NCBI GenBank assembly: GCA_027365835.1
Contig: DAHXLU010000051.1
Location: 1-56,263 of the forward strand
Length of the DNA: 56,263 nt
Source of the DNA: JAJZMA01 sp021850405
GTDB taxonomy: Bacteria > Chloroflexota > Dormibacteria > Aeolococcales > Aeolococcaceae
Direction: 5' to 3'
The notes under the pieces are model-generated. The model did no database searches and was not told the DNA's origin. It saw only the letters and a list, made by a program, of their open reading frames with translations. Positions 32,788 through 40,416 of this stretch are shown piece after piece (within the stretch, counting starts at the first letter, position 1; each line of letters starts with the position of its first letter). Both the position numbers and the translations under genes were made by a program.

Positions 32788-34026
32788 ATGGGTATGGACG
32801 AGATACTGATTCTGGGTGGTGCAGCCATCGTAATGCTGGCTTTGCTGCTGGCGCTCGTGATTCTCTATCTTGCTCCAGCTTTTGCCCTGGTGCGTGCTGT
32901 GCGCAGGCTCGGTGCCGGGGACCTGGAAACTCCCGTACCGGCACGCTGGTGGGGAGGACTGGGGCTGGTTGCAAGCTCCCTGGAGCAGCTGCGCCTGCAG
33001 ACGGTCGCCTCGCTGCGCCGCTCGCATGCCCGGGCCGCAGTTGGCGTCGCAGTAACCCAGAATCGCCCTCTCTCTACCTCACTCAAGGAGATAGTAGAGG
33101 AGCTGACCAGCGCAGTGAGGGCGGCAGGAAGCATTATGCTGGTCAATGAATCTGCCCTTGGAAGCAGTTTCACTGTTACCAGTGAAAGCCTGGCCGGCGT
33201 TAGCCCACAGGATATTGCGGGCAGCAGCCAGGTGGCAGCCCTTGCTACTGCCGTACAGCACTGGTTGCCACAGCAGCAGCCTGTGGAGGAAGGTGCCCCA
33301 CCGTGGCTGGCCTCCTACCACACGCTATGTGGGGCACCACTGTTCTACGCTGGCAAGAGCTTTGGGCTGATATGCGTGCTGGATGCGGTTGATTGTGCTG
33401 AGGCTGACAGGGAGCTGGTAGCGTCAATAGGACGACAGGTTGCCTCGGTCCTGGATCGATATCGGGTGCTGGGCGATTACCAGCGCCAGGCCATTACAGA
33501 CGGCCTTACCGGTCTTCACAACTACCGGTTCCTGGTGGATCATCTGGACCAGCAGGTAGCGCTCGCACATCGCACCGGCATTCCGCTCTCGCTGCTGATG
33601 CTGGATATCGACCACTTCAAGGAGTTCAACGACAGTCACGGACATCCTGCCGGTGATGCTGCGCTGTGTGCTTTTGCAAACTCCCTGAAAGAAACCGTGC
33701 GCAGGGCCGACCTTGTGGCCAGATATGGGGGAGAGGAGTTTGTTGTTGTCATGGCCAATGCGAGCCGCTCTGACTCACTGTCCGTTGCTGAAAAGATCCG
33801 GAGTACAGTGCAACAGACCCGCTTCCTCCTTCCTGGCAAGGAAGGCATGTTTGGGATTACAGTCAGCATAGGGGTGGCGCTACTTCCAGGCGGTGCCAGC
33901 AGGATGACGGGGAGGGAACTTATTCAGGCGGCCGATGCAGCGCTCTATCAAGCCAAACATCTGGGGCGGAACCGGGTGGTGTTTTATGAAGGAACAATTG
34001 TAGACACTCTGGAGCAGTCATCCTGA
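32788..34026 (+). CDS. Membrane-anchored diguanylate cyclase (GAF-GGDEF)
   Basis: A 412-residue protein. One N-terminal transmembrane helix (about residues 8-32, LILGGAAIVMLALLLALVIL) is followed by a GAF-like domain (about 90-235) and a GGDEF domain (about 245-405). The signature is GGEEF preceded by the product-inhibition I-site RRAD five residues upstream; the metal-binding Asp lies in LMLDIDHFKEFND. The enzyme should therefore make cyclic di-GMP and be inhibited by it. The ATG at 32788 is chosen because the helix follows at once and GGGAGAG lies upstream. No EAL domain is fused. The downstream hairpin at 34129-34158 terminates it. Confidence 0.9.
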   Translation: MGMDEILILGGAAIVMLALLLALVILYLAPAFALVRAVRRLGAGDLETPVPARWWGGLGLVASSLEQLRLQTVASLRRSHARAAVGVAVTQNRPLSTSLKEIVEELTSAVRAAGSIMLVNESALGSSFTVTSESLAGVSPQDIAGSSQVAALATAVQHWLPQQQPVEEGAPPWLASYHTLCGAPLFYAGKSFGLICVLDAVDCAEADRELVASIGRQVASVLDRYRVLGDYQRQAITDGLTGLHNYRFLVDHLDQQVALAHRTGIPLSLLMLDIDHFKEFNDSHGHPAGDAALCAFANSLKETVRRADLVARYGGEEFVVVMANASRSDSLSVAEKIRSTVQQTRFLLPGKEGMFGITVSIGVALLPGGASRMTGRELIQAADAALYQAKHLGRNRVVFYEGTIVDTLEQSS

Positions 34027-34128
34027 GGTTTTTACGTGTGGTTCCTGGTGCCCCCAGTCTTAAATCCGGCTGTAGCCGGGTCACTGTGCATTGACGGCAA
34101 GCAGCCACCCGGTCAGGCAGACAGGTAT

Positions 34129-34158
34129 AAAAAAGAGGCCGAATTCGGCCTCTTTTTT
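34129..34158. terminator. Bidirectional intrinsic terminator
   Basis: A 30-bp perfect palindrome: A6, then GAGGCCGAA and its complement, then T6. It gives a GC-rich stem with a U-tract on both strands, lying between the convergent diguanylate cyclase and H1-like genes. This is the only classical U-tract terminator I found in the window. Confidence 0.9.
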
Positions 34159-34171
34159 ATTGATCCTGAAT

Positions 34172-34744
34172 TTAGGCTTCTGACCCACCCATTGGTGTGG
34201 GGGTAGATACCTTGCGACCCCGCCGTGCTGCAGGGCGGCTTACGCGGCGCGCTGCTGTCCTGCGGGCGGCAACGGTTACCCCACGGGATGCTGCGGTCCT
34301 GCGGGTGGCGGGACGGCTTGCAGTTGTGCGGGGGCTGACCGCTGACACGGTACGGCGCACAGTCCGCTTTGCCGCTGGCTTCCTGGCAGTCGTTGCTTTC
34401 CGCACGGTGGCCTTCTTTGCAGCGGGCTTGCGGGCGGCAGGCCTTGCTGCAGTGGTGCGTGTGGCCCGCGGCGTGACAGTCCTGCTGCTGCGGGTGGTTG
34501 AGCGGGCAGCCTTGGTTACGCGGTCGAGCGCCTTGCGGATCTCCACCTCAAGCTTGCCAACTGTCTTCTCAAGGTCGTTGAGGCGCTTGTCCATGTCCTT
34601 GATGGGAAGCGCATTTGCGAATCCCTGCACTGCCTTCATCAGATCGCCGCTGGCAAAACTGCCCTTGGCCCTTGGTGTGGTTGTCTTCCTGGTTGTGCGA
34701 CGCACCGGCGTCCGCTTTGCTGTTGTCTTCCTTGGCTTTGGCAT
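34172..34744 (-). CDS. Histone H1-like, Lys/Arg/Ala-rich DNA-binding protein
   Basis: A 190-residue highly basic protein. Residues 35-80 form a predicted helical or coiled-coil segment (DMDKRLNDLEKTVGKLEVEI). The remainder consists of repeated Ala/Lys/Arg/Thr/Pro stretches with AAKKA, AARKPAAKRT and TRRTAA units like those of H1-like and AlgP-type proteins. It probably binds and compacts DNA or controls DNA conformation; the repeats are too degenerate for precise family placement. AGGAG lies about 11 bases before the ATG (minus-strand ...GAGGAGAAAGGGACAA). Low-complexity composition makes homology calls unreliable. Confidence 0.75.
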   Translation of the reverse strand: MPKPRKTTAKRTPVRRTTRKTTTPRAKGSFASGDLMKAVQGFANALPIKDMDKRLNDLEKTVGKLEVEIRKALDRVTKAARSTTRSSRTVTPRATRTTAARPAARKPAAKKATVRKATTARKPAAKRTVRRTVSAVSPRTTASRPATRRTAASRGVTVAARRTAARRVSRPAARRGRKVSTPTPMGGSEA

Positions 34745-35032
34745 TTGTCCCTTTCTCCTCTTCCGGGCTGGTTGGTAAAAGTTATTGCCCGGACTAAACT
34801 GTTGACCCTTTTGCTGCTCAGGCAGCGCTGTATAGCATGCCTATATATCCTTATCTTGTCAATCAAACTGTGTCAAAGGTTACAACAACCGTCATTGGTA
34901 TTGATAGTGCGGCCGGTGTGGGGACGAGATGTCGGCAGTGCGGCCCTGTCCGTCCAAGGAGTAATCTTTCATGCGGCGCCATTTTCCTGGCGCTTTTTAT
35001 AGGGCGTAGCCGGGTTCAAGGAGAAAGAGGAA

Positions 35033-36310
35033 ATGGCCAGTTTGTCAGCAGTCTCGGTAAAGCGTGAAAGCGGATCCCTGTATGCCGCAGCCCAGGAAAC
35101 CTTTGACCGGATAGCTGCGCAGATCCCACTGTCGGATGACATGCGGGCGGCTCTGCGCCAGGTGCGCAGGGAGCTCGTGGTCCACTTCCCGGTGCAGTTT
35201 GATGATGGTACGCACGGTGTTTTTACCGGCTTTAGGGTTCAGCACAATATCGTTCGCGGCCCAGCCAAGGGTGGGCTGCGGTTTTCCCCGACTGTAACGC
35301 TCGACGATGTACGTGCCCTCTCCATGGCAATGACATGGAAGGCGGCCCTATTTGGACTTCCATTTGGAGGGGCCAAGGGTGGTGTTATCTGCGCTCCGGA
35401 GAAGTTGAGTGCGCGGGAGCTGGAGCGACTCACCCGCCGGTTCACAACCGAGATAGCGTTGCTGCTCGGCCCGGAGAAGGATATCCCATCTACTGATGTT
35501 GGCACCGGGCCGCAGATTATGGCCTGGATCATGGATACGATCTCCATGCATCGTGGCTATTCAGTTCCGGCGGCAGTGACGGGGAAGCCAGTTGAGATAG
35601 GTGGTTCTGAGGGCCGCATGCTTTCGCCCGCGCTCGGAATTGCCACAGTGCTTGCGGACGCCTTTGCAAAGGCGGGACGCAAGCTGGAGGGCTCCACTGT
35701 CGCTATCCAGGGGTTTGGAAAGGTGGGCTCTGGAGCGGCATCGGTGCTGGAGCAACGCGGCATGCGTGTGGTGGCGATATCTGGCCGGGATGGAGGAGTT
35801 CATAACCCAGCTGGTCTCAATGTGTCAGCGTTGCTGGCAGAAAGGGAAAAAGGGCTGCAGCTATCCGGGTCGAGCCTTGGAGACAGGATCAGCAATGAGG
35901 AGCTGCTGGGGCTGGATGTGGATGTGCTAGTACCAGCTGCAGTAGAGATGGCCATAACCGGGGCCAACGTTGCGGCTGTCCGCGCCACCATGATTGTCGA
36001 GGCTGCAAACTCTCCGCTGTCGCCGGAGGCAGACCTGGAACTGCAACGCCGTGGGGTAGTGGTGATACCAGATATCCTTGCGAATGCCGGAGGGCTGCTG
36101 GTCTCATACTTTGAGTGGGTTCAGGATCTTCAGGCGTTTTTCTGGGACGGTTCCCAGGTAAATTCAAAGCTGGAGCAGGCGATGCTCCGGACAGTTGCCG
36201 AGGTGCGTGCCGAGGCTGCGCAGCATTCAGTCTCACTCCGCGACGCGGCGTACAGGATTGCAATCAGGAAGGTGGCCTACGCCACCGAGGTGAGAGGTAT
36301 ATATCCGTAG
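35033..36310 (+). CDS. gdhA: NAD(P)-dependent glutamate dehydrogenase
   Basis: A 425-residue enzyme interconverting glutamate and 2-oxoglutarate plus ammonia. The family motif PFGGAKGGV with the catalytic Lys is near residue 110; RGPAKGGLRF binds substrate; the Rossmann segment GFGKVGSGAASVL is near residue 230; DVLVPAAVEMAI and ANAGGLLVSYFEWVQ are typical of short bacterial and archaeal hexameric GDH. AAGAGGAA lies immediately before the ATG. The next gene starts within 21 bases, suggesting an operon with the carboxyltransferase-like and biotin carboxylase genes, although no direct metabolic link is obvious. Confidence 0.93.
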   Translation: MASLSAVSVKRESGSLYAAAQETFDRIAAQIPLSDDMRAALRQVRRELVVHFPVQFDDGTHGVFTGFRVQHNIVRGPAKGGLRFSPTVTLDDVRALSMAMTWKAALFGLPFGGAKGGVICAPEKLSARELERLTRRFTTEIALLLGPEKDIPSTDVGTGPQIMAWIMDTISMHRGYSVPAAVTGKPVEIGGSEGRMLSPALGIATVLADAFAKAGRKLEGSTVAIQGFGKVGSGAASVLEQRGMRVVAISGRDGGVHNPAGLNVSALLAEREKGLQLSGSSLGDRISNEELLGLDVDVLVPAAVEMAITGANVAAVRATMIVEAANSPLSPEADLELQRRGVVVIPDILANAGGLLVSYFEWVQDLQAFFWDGSQVNSKLEQAMLRTVAEVRAEAAQHSVSLRDAAYRIAIRKVAYATEVRGIYP

Positions 36311-36331
36311 GTGGAGCAGCGTTCAGATACA

Positions 36332-38137
36332 ATGACCGGGGTGATGCCAGAATTACGCTTCATCGATGGAACCTTGCGGCATGGACAGCAGGAGCTGCTG
36401 GATAGCCACTTGCGCCTTGAGGACGCACTGCTGCTGGCGACCGAGCTGGACGAGTGCGGTTTTGCAGCACTGGAAGTGTTTGGCGGACTTACGTTTGAGG
36501 CATCCCTGTCGGTGCTCTCAGAAGAGCCTTTTGAGCGGCTTTCCGCCATATCGGCTGTGGTTCGTCGTACACCGCTCATGGCATCGGTGGCCGGGCAGAG
36601 TCTTGCGGGCCATAACGCTGTTGCCGATGACGTTGTGGACGCCTTCTATGCTGCTGCAGCAGCGGCGGGAGTTACGCTGTTTCGCGTCCATGATCCACTC
36701 AACGATCTGGACAATGTGTCGAGATCAGTTGTGGCAGCCCATGCTGCTGGTGCAAAGGTGCAGGCTGCGCTTCTCTACACCGTCTCGCCTGCCCACACAG
36801 AAGAGTACTTCTGCGACCGTGCCCAGCAGCTGGCTCACATGGGCGTTGACTCCATTTGCCTTCTGGACCCCGCAGGGCTGCTCTCCTATGACGCCTGTCT
36901 AGCCTTGCTGCGCGGTTTTGCAGAGACAGGCTTGCCCATGGCAGTCAGTTCAACCGATGCCTGTGGACTTGGCTCCCAGGCGGCTCTCGCTGCGCGGGAT
37001 GGCGGCGCATCTACGCTCGATACCGCCTTCTCCTGGCTGGCCGGCGGGGCATCCTTGCCTGCCATTGAGCCAACCCTGTTCTCTCTTCGGCTGAAAGACG
37101 ATGGTGGAGTCGGCTGGGGACAGCTCGGCCACGTGCATGCTGCCATCGACAGGATCGCATCCGCATACGGCTCCCTGATGAACCCGCGTGCCTTTCGTCC
37201 GGACCCTATGGCATTTTCGCTTCGGGCGGTACCTGCAACTCTTGTTCACCTGCGGGAGCAGCTGCAGGAACAGAGGCTGGAGGACTCCTTCGGTGCGGCC
37301 TGTAACGAGGTGGAGCGTGTGCATCGCGAACTGGGCTTCCCGCCGCTGGTCTCTCCTGTTGGGGAGATGGTGGCCACCCAGGCGGTCTATAACCTGGCTG
37401 GAGGCGATCGCTATGCCACAGTTTCCCATCAGGTCCGGGACTACTGCCTGGGGCTCTGGGGGCGGCCGCCGGTACAGGTGGATCCAGAGATAGCCGCCAT
37501 TGTTAACGGGAAGGAGCAGCCGATAACATGCCGTCCTGCGGACCTTCTCTCTCCCGGGATGGAGCCGTCCCGCCAGCAGCTGATAGCAAAGGGATTTCCC
37601 GAACCGTCGCGCGAGCTTATTGTTGACAATGCTCTTTTTCCTGGTAGCCTCGACTTTCTTCTGAAGGAGGACAGCAGTGTTGCCGCAGCCACTGCGGAAG
37701 GAAGCGCTGCAGCGTCCATGGAGGAGAGTCAGCCGCTCTCTGCAGGGGAGGCAGCAGAACCGCTATCTTCCACGGTGGGACCCCCGATGGAAGAGCGGGT
37801 GATGCAGGTTGAGGTGGATGGCGAGCAGTTTTCAGTAGTTGTGCGCGCTGCGGCGGGCACTTTTGGCACCCACGCAGCGGCAGCATCGGCCAGCGAGCCC
37901 CAGACACCTGCGGCGGCGGGGGCGGGAGACACAGTCGTGTCCCCGATGCAGGGGGTAATTGTCAAGGTGAATGTAGCGGTCGGGCAGAGCGTGGCTGCGG
38001 GAGAGGTCGTGGCGGTGCTTGAGGCGATGAAGATGCAGAATGACGTCTGTGCGGTCCAGGCAGGCACGGTCAAGGCTATATACGTTGCACCGGGAGATGT
38101 CGTCGCGGGCCGGGCGCCAATCTGCCGGCTTGGGTAA
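36332..38137 (+). CDS. Pyruvate carboxylase B / OadA-like protein with lost metal site and biotin domain
   Basis: A 601-residue protein with the full order of the PycB/OadA family: an HMGL-like TIM barrel (about 8-265), the PYC_OADA domain (about 270-420, including FPPLVSPVGEMVATQAVYNL and ITCRPADLLSPGM), a linker, and a C-terminal biotinyl domain with VLEAMKMQNDV. However, the four metal ligands of the catalytic site appear replaced: LRDAHQS reads LRHGQQE (D to H17), IKDMAGLL reads LLDPAGLL (carbamylated K to L178), and HTHDTSG reads SSTDACG (two H to S206 and T208). The pyruvate-binding Arg of the LLRGQN motif is Ala87. Remaining framework residues are conserved, so it looks maintained, not decayed. 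The start could also be GTG 36311 or ATG 36344. It is followed by a biotin carboxylase gene. Confidence 0.85.
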   Translation: MTGVMPELRFIDGTLRHGQQELLDSHLRLEDALLLATELDECGFAALEVFGGLTFEASLSVLSEEPFERLSAISAVVRRTPLMASVAGQSLAGHNAVADDVVDAFYAAAAAAGVTLFRVHDPLNDLDNVSRSVVAAHAAGAKVQAALLYTVSPAHTEEYFCDRAQQLAHMGVDSICLLDPAGLLSYDACLALLRGFAETGLPMAVSSTDACGLGSQAALAARDGGASTLDTAFSWLAGGASLPAIEPTLFSLRLKDDGGVGWGQLGHVHAAIDRIASAYGSLMNPRAFRPDPMAFSLRAVPATLVHLREQLQEQRLEDSFGAACNEVERVHRELGFPPLVSPVGEMVATQAVYNLAGGDRYATVSHQVRDYCLGLWGRPPVQVDPEIAAIVNGKEQPITCRPADLLSPGMEPSRQQLIAKGFPEPSRELIVDNALFPGSLDFLLKEDSSVAAATAEGSAAASMEESQPLSAGEAAEPLSSTVGPPMEERVMQVEVDGEQFSVVVRAAAGTFGTHAAAASASEPQTPAAAGAGDTVVSPMQGVIVKVNVAVGQSVAAGEVVAVLEAMKMQNDVCAVQAGTVKAIYVAPGDVVAGRAPICRLG

Positions 38138-38191
38138 CAACAGTTTGCTGGTGTGTGCGGGCAGGCATTTTGGGGAGTGGTGTAATCTTTC

Positions 38192-38211
38192 CTCCTGCAA
38201 TCCGGCAGGAG
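38192..38211. terminator. Small hairpin before biotin carboxylase gene
   Basis: 7-bp stem (CTCCTGC / GCAGGAG) with a 6-base loop and a short pyrimidine run after it on the plus strand (GTTCTTTC). It lies 33 bases before the accC ATG, so it could be an attenuator or weak terminator between the two carboxylase genes. Confidence 0.3.
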
Positions 38212-38244
38212 CTGTTCTTTCATAATCGCGGAGGTGGTTGAAGC

Positions 38245-39684
38245 ATGTTTCGCAAGCTTTTAGTTGCCAATAGGGGAGAGATTGCCTGCAGGGTTATTCG
38301 GGCCTGCAGGGATCTTGGAATAAAATCAGTTGCCGTCTACTCTGAGGCAGACGCACATGCTCCCTTTACCATCCTTGCGGATGAGGCGGTTCCGATTGGG
38401 GGCGCTTCGCCTGCTGAATCATATCTGAATGTCGACGCGATCATGGCTGCCGTGCGGTCCACAGGAGCAGAAGCGGTCCATCCGGGGTACGGGTTCCTGA
38501 GCGAGAATCGTGATTTTGCCACTGCATGCAGGAAGGAAGGAGTTGTTTTTGTTGGTCCGCCAAGTGAGGCGGTGGCGGCCATGGGGGAGAAGGTTCCTGC
38601 CCGTGCCAGGATGCAGAAGGCTGGTGTTCCAATTGTTCCTGGCAGTGGGGCGCTTTCTGGTCTGGACGAGGCGGTAGAGGCAGCCGCAGCTGCAGGGTAT
38701 CCAGTGCTCGTGAAAGCCAGCGCTGGTGGTGGCGGCATCGGGATGCGGACAGCTGCCGACGAGGCTAGCTTGCGCGAGGTGTGGGATAGCGCCAAAAGCA
38801 CTGCGCTGCGCGCCTTTGGCAATGACACCCTTTTTATTGAGCATTATGCTGAGGACCCACGTCATATTGAGATTCAGGTAATTGGGGACAGCCAGGGGAG
38901 GCTGGTATATGTAGGAGAGCGCGAGTGCAGCATTCAGCGACGACACCAGAAGATACTGGAGGAGACGCCCTCGGTTGCACTTGACGACAGGCTGCGGCAG
39001 AAGATGGGCAAGGCAGCTGTCTCAGCTGCGGCAGCGGTGGGTTACGTGAACGCCGGGACAGTGGAGTTTATCTTCAGTCGGGGTAACTTCTATTTCCTTG
39101 AGATGAATACGCGGCTCCAGGTGGAGCATCCGGTCACCGAGGAGGTGTATGGACTGGATCTGGTGGTGGAGCAGATCCGGGTGGCTGCAGGAGAGCCACT
39201 GTCGTTTTCCCAGAAGGATCTGGTTCGGCGGGGTCATGCCATAGAGTGCAGGATAAATGCGGAAGACCCGTTCCATAACTTCCGCCCAGCCCCCGGCAGG
39301 ATAACGGCGTACCGGGAGCCAGATGGTCCCGGAGTGCGGGTGGACAGCGCAATTACCCACCCAGCAACCGTATCTCCTTATTACGATCCCATGATAGCCA
39401 AGCTCATCGTGTGGGGCCAGGACCGGTCGCAGGCCATTGCACGGATGCGACGCGCTCTTTCTGAATACGTGATAGCTGGAGTTGTTACCAACATCCCATA
39501 CCACCTGGCAGTGCTCGAGAGTGAGCCATTTGTGTCGGGCAACTATTCGACCAGCCTGATAGAGGATAATCCACAGCTGCTGGACCGCGCCAGGGAGATA
39601 CAGGGAGAGCTGGCAAGATTTGCAGGGCTTGCACGCGACAATGCCCAGGTAGCAGCGATTGCGGCAGCAGCGGCTACGGTCTGA
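38245..39684 (+). CDS. accC: Biotin carboxylase subunit (ATP-grasp)
   Basis: A 479-residue ATP-grasp enzyme that carboxylates biotin using ATP and bicarbonate. The N-terminal KLLVANRGEIACRVIRACRD, the glycine loop GGGGIGMR (Ile165 where Lys or Arg is usual), ECSIQRRHQK, EMNTRLQVEHPVTE, and the C-terminal AEDP and THPATVSPYYDPMIAKL segments are all intact. Catalytic Glu and Arg positions appear conserved, so this subunit should be active. It follows the carboxyltransferase-like gene by 107 bases on the same strand and is presumably its partner, but could also serve an acetyl- or propionyl-CoA carboxylase encoded elsewhere. GGAGG lies 7 bases upstream of the ATG. Confidence 0.94.
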   Translation: MFRKLLVANRGEIACRVIRACRDLGIKSVAVYSEADAHAPFTILADEAVPIGGASPAESYLNVDAIMAAVRSTGAEAVHPGYGFLSENRDFATACRKEGVVFVGPPSEAVAAMGEKVPARARMQKAGVPIVPGSGALSGLDEAVEAAAAAGYPVLVKASAGGGGIGMRTAADEASLREVWDSAKSTALRAFGNDTLFIEHYAEDPRHIEIQVIGDSQGRLVYVGERECSIQRRHQKILEETPSVALDDRLRQKMGKAAVSAAAAVGYVNAGTVEFIFSRGNFYFLEMNTRLQVEHPVTEEVYGLDLVVEQIRVAAGEPLSFSQKDLVRRGHAIECRINAEDPFHNFRPAPGRITAYREPDGPGVRVDSAITHPATVSPYYDPMIAKLIVWGQDRSQAIARMRRALSEYVIAGVVTNIPYHLAVLESEPFVSGNYSTSLIEDNPQLLDRAREIQGELARFAGLARDNAQVAAIAAAAATV

Positions 39685-39720
39685 CTGGCGAGATGCTCGC
39701 CCGGCAAGAAAAAGTCTCTG

Positions 39721-40416
39721 GTGATTGACCGGTGGGATGACTGGCGCGATGCCGTTGCGGCAGAGTTTGTGGCCTGGGTAGTGGCGCTGCAGGGGGAACA
39801 GGGCAGCGCGGGAGACCATCTGGTGCTGGAATTTTCTCCCGGGCGACCCTATCTGGATCTTCTTATGGGAAAGTCGATGGGACGCTATCTCCATATGCAT
39901 ATGAGCGTTGCAGGGGAGCGTGTCCTGACGGAGGGAAGGGACTTTGGGGCCGGCGCTGACGCTTACGTTTCTCCTGCAGCTGCGATCGCAGGGAAGGTAG
40001 GTGCGCTGGCGCTGGAGCATACGGTAGCGCTTGCCGGCCTGGGTCTGGCTCCTTCTACGCTGAGCGCGCTTACGCAGGTGGCACTGGAGAAACAGATTCC
40101 GTTATTTCTTGTCGCTGAGGATGCTGCGCGATCTTCCCTGCAAGCGGTGCTGGCTCGCCTTGCAAAGGTTAGCCAGGCAGACGCGGTACATATCCCAAAA
40201 CAGTTTGATGGCAGGAGGGTCTACGACGTAATACGGGTGGATGGGAGAGAAGCACTTATCCAATATGCCCTGGAGCTATTTCCAGAGGTGGACTGGCATC
40301 TCTATGCCGAGCAGCTTGAACTGGAGCTGCAACCTTTTTGCCAGATGGATGGAACCTGGATTGTGCCTTCCCAGGTGGTTGTCATCCAGCACCCTCCTGC
40401 CGTGGTTACGCACTAA
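39721..40416 (+). CDS. Unknown protein encoded after biotin carboxylase
   Basis: A 231-residue protein without a recognised family, signal peptide or membrane helix. It shows alternating strands and helices (DHLVLEFSPGRPYLDLLMG, VGALALEHTVALAGLGLAP, IPLFLVAEDAARSSLQAVL) consistent with an alpha/beta fold. The GTG at 39721 is the first start after the accC stop and has no strong ribosome-binding site. A short GGCGAG/CTCGCC hairpin (39687-39701) lies between. Its 3' end overlaps the convergent gene's stop by 11 bases. Position suggests it belongs to the biotin-carboxylase operon. Function unknown. Confidence 0.6.
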   Translation: MIDRWDDWRDAVAAEFVAWVVALQGEQGSAGDHLVLEFSPGRPYLDLLMGKSMGRYLHMHMSVAGERVLTEGRDFGAGADAYVSPAAAIAGKVGALALEHTVALAGLGLAPSTLSALTQVALEKQIPLFLVAEDAARSSLQAVLARLAKVSQADAVHIPKQFDGRRVYDVIRVDGREALIQYALELFPEVDWHLYAEQLELELQPFCQMDGTWIVPSQVVVIQHPPAVVTH

